Assembly (NCBI GenBank): GCA_017512905.1
Contig: JAFWEL010000020.1
Span: 1 to 51,871 of the forward strand
Direction: 5' to 3'
DNA: 51,871 nt
Origin: Clostridia bacterium
GTDB taxonomy: Bacteria; Bacillota; Clostridia; Christensenellales; Aristaeellaceae
Made by a program: the position numbers and the translations under genes. The notes under the pieces are model-generated. The model was not told the origin of the DNA. It worked only from the letters and a program-made list of their open reading frames with translations, and did no database searches. Positions 7,190 through 13,871 of the stretch are shown here, in pieces (positions within the stretch are counted from its first letter, which is position 1; every line of letters begins with the position of its first letter).

Positions 7190-8092
7190 TCAGCCCTTCA
7201 CCGCGCCGATCATGGTGCCCTTCACGAAGTACTTTTGCACGAAGGGATAGACCAGCATGATCGGGATCGTGGCGAACATGACCACCGCCGCCTGAAGCAC
7301 CTCCGGGGTGGATTCCACTGCGGCGGCCTCGGACAGACTGGCCGCGTCGTTGCTGTTGAGCACCATGTTGCTCAGCAGGTATTGCAGCGGCTGGAGGGCC
7401 TTGGTGGTGATGTAGTACTTCGCGTCGGCGTAGGCGTTCCAGCGGCCCACGGCGTAGAACAGCGACAGCGTGGCGATGATGGGCTTGGACAGCGGCAGCA
7501 CGATCATAAACAGGATCTGGAAGTGGCTCGCGCCGTCCAGCTCCGCCGCCTCGTACAGGCTGTCGGGGATCGTGGAGCGTATGAACGAGCGCATGATCAG
7601 CATGTTGTAGGGGCTGAAGGACAGGGGCAGCACCAGCACCCACATGGTGTTCAGCAGCCTCAAATCCTTGTACAGCAGGTATTCCGGAATCAGGCCGGCG
7701 CTGAAATACATGGTGAACATCAGTATGAAGGCGAAGAACGCGCGGCCCTTCAGCTCCTTGCGGGCCAGCGGATAGGCCGCCAGCGTGGTCACGATCATGC
7801 CGATCACGGTGAACAGCAGGGTCATCCAGATGGTGTAGACCATCGAATGGGTCAGCTGTCCGTCGCGGAACACGGATTTATAGGCCTCGAAGTTCAGCCC
7901 CTTGGGCAGCAGGTAGACCTTCTTGGAAAGCACCGCCGTGTTGGAGGAGATGCTCTTGGCCGCGATGTGGATAAAGGGTATGATGCAGGTCAGCGACAGC
8001 AGGAGGATCACAAAGGCGATCGCGAAGTCGCTGAACCGCACCCGGTTGACGCCGGAAAACAGCGATTCCCTCTTTTTGATGTCTTGCGTCAT
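7190..8092 (-). CDS. Carbohydrate ABC transporter permease (YtcP/MalG-like)
   Basis: This 300-residue inner-membrane permease has about six hydrophobic segments, starting at residues 22-44. It carries the EAA-loop sequence YEAAELDGASHFQILFMIVLPLSKP, shown here as its key residues EAA...DGA...LPLSKP, which contacts the ATPase. The C terminus KGTMIGAVKG is typical of YtcP homologues. It starts 16 bases after the partner permease and 52 bases before the binding protein, so all three are co-transcribed. No ATPase gene lies in this cluster; such importers commonly share an MsmX-type ATPase encoded elsewhere. Confidence 0.93.
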   Translation of the reverse strand: MTQDIKKRESLFSGVNRVRFSDFAIAFVILLLSLTCIIPFIHIAAKSISSNTAVLSKKVYLLPKGLNFEAYKSVFRDGQLTHSMVYTIWMTLLFTVIGMIVTTLAAYPLARKELKGRAFFAFILMFTMYFSAGLIPEYLLYKDLRLLNTMWVLVLPLSFSPYNMLIMRSFIRSTIPDSLYEAAELDGASHFQILFMIVLPLSKPIIATLSLFYAVGRWNAYADAKYYITTKALQPLQYLLSNMVLNSNDAASLSEAAAVESTPEVLQAAVVMFATIPIMLVYPFVQKYFVKGTMIGAVKG

Positions 8093-8108
8093 GTCTTTCC
8101 CCTCCCCT

Positions 8109-9056
8109 CTACAGAAGTCCGTCTTCGCCCAGGGCCTTGGTGACGCGGTCGGCGGCCAGCACCAGGATCAGGCCCACCAGCGACTGGAACAGGCCCACGG
8201 CGGTGGCACGGCTAAAGTTGCTGCCCGCCAGGCCCTTTTCATAGATGTAGATGGCCAGCTGGTACTGGAAGTCCTTGACCTGGACGTTGCCGAAGGAATC
8301 CAGGCGCTCGAAGTTGGAGCCCATCACGCGGCCCAGGTTCATGATCAGCAGCGTGACCATCGTGCCCCGGATGCCCGGCAGCGTCACGTTCCAGATCTTG
8401 CGCCAGCGGCCCGCGCCGTCGATGGTGGCCGCCTCGTACAAATCCGGGCTGATTCCGGTGATGGCCGCCAGGTAGATGATGGAACCCCAGCCCATGTTCT
8501 GCCACACGCCGATGAGCAGGTAGGTGGTCGCCCAGTGCCACTTTTCCGTGAGGAACGGTATGCCCTTGTCAATGGCGCCCATGTTCCGCAGCAGGATGTT
8601 CACCAGGCCGGTCTCGGGCTTGAACAGCGACAGCGCCACGCTGGCGATGATGACCCAGGACAGGAAGTGGGGCAGGTACAGCACCGTCTGGCTGACCTTC
8701 TTGAAGCGCTGGAAGCGCAGCTCGTTCAGCAGCAGCGCCAGTATGATCGGCACCGGGAAGCCCAGGATCAAGTCCAGGAAGTTGAAGGCCAGCGAGTTCT
8801 TCAGCGCCCTCAGGAAGTCCTTGTCCTTGAAGATTTTCTGGAAGTTCTCCATGCCCACCCAGGCGCTGCCGGCATAGCCCTTGGCGGGCTTGTAGTTCAT
8901 GAACGCGATGCGCAGGCCCGGATAGGCGGCATACTTGAAGATCAGCACAAAGGCCACCGGGATCAGCAGCATCGCATACAGCTGCCAGTTGCTCTTGACG
9001 TAAGCGCCAAGCTCCCGCCTGCGGTCCTTGCTCGACATCATCGGTGTCTTGGCCAT
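8109..9056 (-). CDS. Carbohydrate ABC transporter permease (LplB/MalF-like)
   Basis: This 315-residue membrane permease partners the gene downstream. It has an N-terminal membrane segment (about 27-45, LYAMLLIPVAFVLIFKYAAYPG) and the EAA loop LYEAATIDGAGRWRKIWNVTLPG near residues 210-232. The C-terminal region ATAVGLFQSLVGLILVLAADRV is a final helix. The frame extends to a GTG at 9068, but the ATG at 9056 is preferred because AAGGTGG lies 8 bases upstream of it. An ATPase subunit is absent from the locus. Confidence 0.92.
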   Translation of the reverse strand: MAKTPMMSSKDRRRELGAYVKSNWQLYAMLLIPVAFVLIFKYAAYPGLRIAFMNYKPAKGYAGSAWVGMENFQKIFKDKDFLRALKNSLAFNFLDLILGFPVPIILALLLNELRFQRFKKVSQTVLYLPHFLSWVIIASVALSLFKPETGLVNILLRNMGAIDKGIPFLTEKWHWATTYLLIGVWQNMGWGSIIYLAAITGISPDLYEAATIDGAGRWRKIWNVTLPGIRGTMVTLLIMNLGRVMGSNFERLDSFGNVQVKDFQYQLAIYIYEKGLAGSNFSRATAVGLFQSLVGLILVLAADRVTKALGEDGLL

Positions 9057-9077
9057 CTGTATTCCCACCTTTACGAA

Positions 9078-9147
9078 GTCATTTGTGAAAAACCACTCTA
9101 TGATTATTTTATCGTAAATATTTGGTCATTTCCAGTCATTTTATGAC
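9078..9147. promoter_or_regulatory. Candidate AraC-type operator repeats
   Basis: GTCATTT occurs three times (9078-9084, 9125-9131, 9135-9141). The last two start exactly 10 bases apart, one helical turn, and the last copy also belongs to GTCAT-TTT-ATGAC, a small palindrome (9135-9147). The copies lie between the GH112 gene and the permease gene. Direct repeats spaced by a helical turn are common in AraC-family binding sites, and an AraC-type gene lies at 11649. Binding is inferred. Confidence 0.35.
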
Positions 9148-9185
9148 AATATCTATGCAGATATGATCAAACAATCCGCTCCGCG

Positions 9186-11339
9186 CTATGCTTCGATGAA
9201 TCGCATCTCCCCCGCCTCCAGCGCGACGGGGATTCGCCGGCCCGGCAGCGCCGCTTCCGTCCTGACGGGCGTGTCGCCGTTGTTCATCGCAACCAGCGTC
9301 CCGGAGGCCGGGAACCAGGCGGCTTCCACCCGCGGATCGTCGCAGACGCCTGCCGCCTCCCTCTGCGCGCCGGTCAGGTGAATCAGCAGCTCCAGCAGCA
9401 TCCTGGCCGACGCCGGGCTGTACTCAAAGCCGCTGAGCCAGGCAGCACTGCCCCGACCGTACCGGCGCAGGGTCATTTGCGGCGCGCCGTCCCGGGCGGC
9501 CAGCACCTGGACGTCAGGGGCCGCAAGGCGGGCGTTCTTCATCTGACCGAGAGACTCCGGAAGCACGGCAAAGGGGGTCTGCCGCGCCACCTCGAACGTC
9601 CATGGGGCGTGACAGGCCCAGGAACCGTCGTCCACGTCCACGCCCAGCACGTGGGCCATCCTCAGGCAGGTATCTCCGCCGGGACAGGCCGAGGGCTCGC
9701 CCACGCCGATGAACGCGCCACCCTCGCGGACAAAGCGGGTCAGCTCCGCCACCAGCTCCGGCGAGCGCCAGGCGTCGCCGCCGCTCCAGGCGTCCCCGGC
9801 AAAGCCCGCGTTGATGACCACATCCACATCCTTAAGCGCCCCCCGGGCGGCCTGCTCAAAATTGATGAAGCCTACCTCCACCGGCAGGCCGGAAAGCGCC
9901 TCGTTGATGTGGATCAGGGGGTTGGCGTCGGTCTCGTGGAAGTGGCCCGAAAGCGTCCAGGCGCGCAGGCCGCCCCAGGTGTGCAGCACCGCCACCCGGA
10001 TCGGCAGCGCCGCCGGCGCGCCCTGTTCATGCAGCGCCCGCAAACGTCGGAACTGTCGTCCCATCATTTCGATGGCATCCACAAAGGCGGGATAGCCCTG
10101 GGTCAGGTGCAGATAGCCCCCCAGGCCGATCCGCTCCACCGGCTGGCGGGCCAGCGCACGGCGCACATGCAGCCAGTAAGCCATGGCGTCCCGCTCGGGC
10201 TGTCCGCCCTCGGAGAAGGTGGGCAGGCCGCCCAGGCCCACGGGGAACAGGTAGGGATGAAAGCGCAGCTCGTGCACCGGCACATCGGCCCCGGCGCACA
10301 GCCGACACTCGAAGCCGGAAAACACGCACTTGATCAGCCCGTCGAAGCCGATGGCGCTGAAGTACCTGCCGTAGGGCTCCATGCCCACCCAGCTGTCATC
10401 GTAGAAGACATAGGCCTGCTTGCCGTGCCGGTGGATGATCTCCACCAGCGCCCGGGCCTTTTCCGCCACAAAGCGCTGGATAAAGTCCATATAGTCGCGC
10501 TTGTGGGCCGTGGGCGGGCGGTGGGTGGCCTGCAGCCTGCCCCCGTTGATGAAGTCCTCAGCGGTCAGGGCATAGCCGTACTCCGCCTCAAAGGCCTTCA
10601 GCGCGGCGGGGCTGACGGTGAAGTCATAGCTGGCCCAGTCCACAAAGCGGCTGCGCCGGCGCATGTCGCTGCCGAAAATCCAGACGAAATTGTAGAACAG
10701 GGAGGTCAGCCGCACCACATCGGTCTGGGAATTGGCAACACACCACTCCTCCAGCCACCCCTGGAGGTACTCCCAGGCCAGCGGATGGCGGGGATCCAAC
10801 TGCCGCAGGTGTTCGCTGGTCCAGTGGTTGGTGGTGTGGTTGTACATGTTGATCTCTTCCCAGATGCGCCAGCACAGGGTGGAGGCCGTATAGCGATGGT
10901 ATGGGGTGCAGCCCGTGACGGTAATTTTGCCGTCGGCATAGCGCCAGCGCTCCCGGGGAACGGGCTCCCCGGCCGTGCGGTCCCACACCTGCCAGTAGGC
11001 TATCGCCTCCGCGCTGTCGTTCAGCTGGAACTGCTCGTCAAAATAGCCCGCCAGCGGGTCGATGGTTACCTGCTCCCCCTCCGCCAGAACGGCGTCTGAA
11101 ATCAGGAAGGTCTGCTGCTGGGCATCGGGGTGCGCCTCGGCAAAGGCGTTGTGCTCACGGATGACGCAGATCGTGGAATAGATGCGGTACCCCGCCTCCA
11201 CGATCCGGGGCGACAGCTTCGTGCCGTCGCTGTCGCGAATCACGTCCGCGCCCCACTTTTCCGCAATCTCCAGCGTCAAATCCTCATAGCCCGCCTCGCC
11301 GGGCAGGGTGAAGCCACCCCGGTCAAATTCATTACTCAT
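9186..11339 (-). CDS. GH112 beta-galactoside phosphorylase (galacto-N-biose or galactosyl-rhamnose phosphorylase)
   Basis: GH112 enzymes cleave beta-galactosides of N-acetylhexosamine or L-rhamnose with phosphate, giving galactose 1-phosphate, in the cytoplasm. The 717-residue product has full family length and typical segments: FTLPGEAGYE near the N terminus, WGADVIRDSDGT (29-40), MYNHTTNHW, QTDVVRLTSLFYNF and DDSWVGMEPYG. D315 aligns with the catalytic Asp of the Bifidobacterium enzyme. No signal peptide is present. The ATG at 11339 follows GGGAGGGCGG. Family members differ in acceptor: GH105 and GH2 genes nearby point to D-galactosyl-1,4-L-rhamnose rather than lacto-N-biose, but this is inference. 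It heads the operon that continues into the two permeases and binding protein. Confidence 0.9.
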   Translation of the reverse strand: MSNEFDRGGFTLPGEAGYEDLTLEIAEKWGADVIRDSDGTKLSPRIVEAGYRIYSTICVIREHNAFAEAHPDAQQQTFLISDAVLAEGEQVTIDPLAGYFDEQFQLNDSAEAIAYWQVWDRTAGEPVPRERWRYADGKITVTGCTPYHRYTASTLCWRIWEEINMYNHTTNHWTSEHLRQLDPRHPLAWEYLQGWLEEWCVANSQTDVVRLTSLFYNFVWIFGSDMRRRSRFVDWASYDFTVSPAALKAFEAEYGYALTAEDFINGGRLQATHRPPTAHKRDYMDFIQRFVAEKARALVEIIHRHGKQAYVFYDDSWVGMEPYGRYFSAIGFDGLIKCVFSGFECRLCAGADVPVHELRFHPYLFPVGLGGLPTFSEGGQPERDAMAYWLHVRRALARQPVERIGLGGYLHLTQGYPAFVDAIEMMGRQFRRLRALHEQGAPAALPIRVAVLHTWGGLRAWTLSGHFHETDANPLIHINEALSGLPVEVGFINFEQAARGALKDVDVVINAGFAGDAWSGGDAWRSPELVAELTRFVREGGAFIGVGEPSACPGGDTCLRMAHVLGVDVDDGSWACHAPWTFEVARQTPFAVLPESLGQMKNARLAAPDVQVLAARDGAPQMTLRRYGRGSAAWLSGFEYSPASARMLLELLIHLTGAQREAAGVCDDPRVEAAWFPASGTLVAMNNGDTPVRTEAALPGRRIPVALEAGEMRFIEA

Positions 11340-11648
11340 CGTCCGCCCTCCCTCATGCCCTGTTTCTTCTTGTGTCGATAATGTGATTATAACATTTTTA
11401 ACATTGAATATCTATTTAAAATGATTCATAAGTTGTGCAAATACGACCACAAACCCGTCCTGCCGTCCTACCGGAGGATTGATCGAATGGGATTGAATAT
11501 TTCAGGGAATTGTTATATAATTGGTAACTGGAAGACGTATGCAAATTCTGATTTGTCGGGCTCTCCCCGACAAATCAGAATTTTTCAGAACAAATAGGTA
11601 TGAAAGTATTATTTCATCACAGACTTCACAGGACAGGGGGCTTCGATC
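11340..11648. promoter_or_regulatory. Divergent control region between GH112 and araC genes
   Basis: This 309-bp AT-rich region separates two divergent genes. On the minus strand a TATAAT box (plus-strand 11386-11391) has no good -35 hexamer 17 bases away, which fits an activator-dependent promoter for the GH112 operon. On the plus strand, ATGAAA and TTTCAT form a small inverted repeat (11600-11617) upstream of the AraC gene. The palindromic repeat at 11543-11583 lies between them. No gene is visible here. Confidence 0.45.
11543..11583. repeat. Minimal palindromic repeat upstream of the AraC gene
   Basis: A perfect 18-base stem (11543-11560 with 11566-11583) has a five-base loop. Its arms begin AAATTCTGATTTGTCG, the same as the ends of the 5145-5424 element, and the right arm runs into a T tract. 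It looks like the two element ends with the interior removed. It could insulate the divergent promoters as a hairpin, but that role is speculative. Confidence 0.85.
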
Positions 11649-12653
11649 ATGCCACGGCCAAAGCGCGCTGTATTGGAATACCGGAACTATGAGCTGCCCG
11701 CCGGCTTCCCGCTGATCGTGCTCACCGGCAGCGAATGGATCATCAGCGCCACGCCCAGCAGCCGCCTGCACTTTCACAACTGTCTGGAAATCGGCATCTG
11801 CCACTCTGGCTCGGGAACGATGCTGTTCAACCACCTGCCCGTGGAATTCGGACCCGGGTCCATCACCTGCGTGGGCCGGAACACCCCCCACACCACCTGG
11901 TCAAAGCCGGACGACCCCAGCCTGTGGAGCTACCTGTTTCTTGACCCGGAGCTGCTGCTGGGACAGAGCGTGTTCCAACAGCTGGCGCTGCCCTCCCAGG
12001 GGCAGAGCTTTCTGAACAACTGCCACATCGTGCTGTCTCCGAAGCAGGCCCCCTGGGGCGAGAGTCTGGTCCAGGCGGTCATCGACGAGCACACCCGCCA
12101 GGAGGCCGGCTATCAGTTCAGCATGCGCGGCTATTGCATGGCCCTGCTGATCCACCTGCTGCGGGCCTACTACAGCGGCCAGCGACGCGAAGCCAGTCCT
12201 TCAGGGTTCGCCGAAAACAGTCAGCAGGAAAACGCCCACGTCATCTCCCCGGCGCTGGATTACATCCGCCGGCAGTACAACCAGAGCTTTGATCAGAAGC
12301 ACCTCGCCGACCTGTGCCACCTGAGCGTATCCCACTTTCGCCGCCTGTTCAAGGAGCAGGTGGGCGCTTCTCCCCTCGCCTTCTTGCACCAGACCCGGAT
12401 ATTGAACAGCTGCACCCTGCTGCGCTCCTCGGAACGGCTGATTTCCGAGGTGTCATCGGCGGTGGGATACGAGTCCCTGAGCAGCTTCAACCGCCACTTC
12501 CACAGGATCATGGGCCTGACGCCCTCGGAATGGCGCAGGAGCTCGGGCCGGACCGGCCGGCCCTCGCTGCTGGAATTCTCCGGCTGGACCCGGGCGGAGA
12601 TCCCCGGCGAGAAGGGCGGAGGAGAGAAAGCTTCAGAACAGAGTTCAAAGTAG
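11649..12653 (+). CDS. AraC-family transcriptional regulator
   Basis: The 334-residue product has an N-terminal cupin-like sugar-sensing region (about 10-160, with HFHNCLEIGICHSG and HTTWSKPD). A C-terminal pair of helix-turn-helix motifs (about 190-300) includes HLADLCHLSVSHFRRLFKEQ and the family signature ISEVSSAVGYESLSSFNRHFHRIMG, cited here by its key parts SAVGYES and FNRHF. It probably activates the divergent GH112/transporter operon, the GH105/GH2 operon, or both, in response to an oligosaccharide. The ATG at 11649 follows AGGGGG. A palindromic repeat lies just upstream and a strong shared terminator just downstream. Confidence 0.93.
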   Translation: MPRPKRAVLEYRNYELPAGFPLIVLTGSEWIISATPSSRLHFHNCLEIGICHSGSGTMLFNHLPVEFGPGSITCVGRNTPHTTWSKPDDPSLWSYLFLDPELLLGQSVFQQLALPSQGQSFLNNCHIVLSPKQAPWGESLVQAVIDEHTRQEAGYQFSMRGYCMALLIHLLRAYYSGQRREASPSGFAENSQQENAHVISPALDYIRRQYNQSFDQKHLADLCHLSVSHFRRLFKEQVGASPLAFLHQTRILNSCTLLRSSERLISEVSSAVGYESLSSFNRHFHRIMGLTPSEWRRSSGRTGRPSLLEFSGWTRAEIPGEKGGGEKASEQSSK

Positions 12654-12672
12654 AAAGTTGTGTCTATTCAGT

Positions 12673-12759
12673 CAGGCAAATATTGATTTGCCTGCGACCG
12701 TTCATTTACAAAGCGTTTGGAGCTCAGAGAGAATTGGCGCTCTGAGCTCCAAACGCTTT
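12673..12759. terminator. Bidirectional terminator between araC-type and GH105 genes
   Basis: A perfect 20-base inverted repeat (12710-12729 with 12740-12759, 10-base loop) lies between two convergent genes, with T-rich or A-rich flanks on both sides. A second smaller hairpin, CAGGCAAAT with ATTTGCCTG (12673-12694), precedes it. The long stem should stop transcription from both directions. Confidence 0.85.
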
Positions 12760-12764
12760 CGTTA

Positions 12765-13808
12765 TCACTCCCGGATCATCAGCTCCGTGAGCATCAGGAA
12801 GGTCAGGCCCTGGCCGTAGGCCGTGGGCGTCACGATGATATCCTTGTAGTGCTGCAAATCGTGGCCCATGCCGGTGCCGCCGGAGACCCCCTGTACCGCG
12901 CCGGTCTCGTCGATCTGATCCAGCACAGCCCGGGCGGACAGCATGGCCATCTGCTGGTAGGGCTCCTGGGGCAGCCAGCCCAGCCGCAGGCCCTTCAGCA
13001 CGCCGTAGGCGATGGCCGCGGTGGCGCTGGTCTCGCAGTAGCTCTCCTCCACGTCGATGAGCGTCGTGTACAGGCCGTTCACCCGCTGGTATTTCCACAG
13101 CGCCAGCACCTGGTCCAGCCACGCGGAATGGATCATGCGCATGGCGGCGTTTTCCCTCCCGGTGATGTCGTAGAGCTCCACGGCGGCGGCGGTGAACCAG
13201 GCGTTGCCCCGGGCCCAGAAGGCGTTGGCGAAGTTGTGGCGGCGGTCAAAGCTCCAGCCGTGGTAGAAAAGGCCGTTCACCTTGTTTTGCAGATAACGAA
13301 TGTGCATCAGGAACTGGTATTCCGCCTCTTCGATCAGCGCCGGACGCTCCAGCACGACGCCCGCCTTGGCCAGGAACAGGCACACCATGAACAGCGTGTC
13401 GCACCAAAGCTGCTGGTAGTGCTTGTTCCACACCGTGCAATGCTGCATGCCGCCGTACTCCGTGCGGGGCATTTCCTTCATGACCCAGTCGATCCAGCCC
13501 TCGATGGCGGCGAGGTATTCCGGGTCCCGGGTTTCATCGTACAGGCAGGTGAGCGCCAGCGCTGGCGCTACCGTGTTCACATTGCGGTGGGGCTGGCTGG
13601 GGCGGTGGAGCATGTCGTCGTACCAGCCCCGCAGGTAATCCAGTATGCTCCGGTCGCCGCTCTGCTGGTAGGTCTTGTAGATGCCGTACAGCGCCACGCC
13701 GGTGGGCCATTCCCAGTTGTCCATGGTCAGGTGTCCCCGGGAGGGATCGTTACCGTCCGCTTTCTTCAGCATGCCCAGCACGTTGTCCGCGATTTGCTTG
13801 TAATCCAC
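12765..13808 (-). CDS. GH105 unsaturated rhamnogalacturonyl hydrolase
   Basis: GH105/GH88 enzymes remove the unsaturated galacturonyl residue left at oligosaccharide ends by pectate or rhamnogalacturonan lyases. The 347-residue product matches the Bacillus YteR length and has no signal peptide, so it should be cytoplasmic. Typical segments are MDNWEWPTG (29-37), LWCDTLFM (134-141, where D137 probably corresponds to the catalytic Asp of YteR), FWARGNAW and GMGHDLQHYKD. The start is a GTG at 13808 with AGGAGG 8 bases upstream. It lies 63 bases downstream of the GH2 gene in the same operon. GH88 is a less likely assignment. Confidence 0.88.
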   Translation of the reverse strand: MDYKQIADNVLGMLKKADGNDPSRGHLTMDNWEWPTGVALYGIYKTYQQSGDRSILDYLRGWYDDMLHRPSQPHRNVNTVAPALALTCLYDETRDPEYLAAIEGWIDWVMKEMPRTEYGGMQHCTVWNKHYQQLWCDTLFMVCLFLAKAGVVLERPALIEEAEYQFLMHIRYLQNKVNGLFYHGWSFDRRHNFANAFWARGNAWFTAAAVELYDITGRENAAMRMIHSAWLDQVLALWKYQRVNGLYTTLIDVEESYCETSATAAIAYGVLKGLRLGWLPQEPYQQMAMLSARAVLDQIDETGAVQGVSGGTGMGHDLQHYKDIIVTPTAYGQGLTFLMLTELMIRE

Positions 13809-13871
13809 GAGCTTTACCTCCTGTCACATCAGTGCTTTTGCGTTGATTATAATGGATGGCCTCAGCGCCTG

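Noticed and set aside
5428..7260. A 610-codon plus-strand open frame
   Set aside because: It is antisense to the solute-binding protein gene, is rich in Val, Gly, His and Leu as usual for antisense frames of high-GC genes, and has no recognisable domain. The minus-strand gene has a signal peptide and ribosome binding site.
11649..11720. A translational start further upstream for the AraC-type gene
   Set aside because: The ATG at 11649 has an AGGGGG site and the upstream frame runs into the palindromic repeat.
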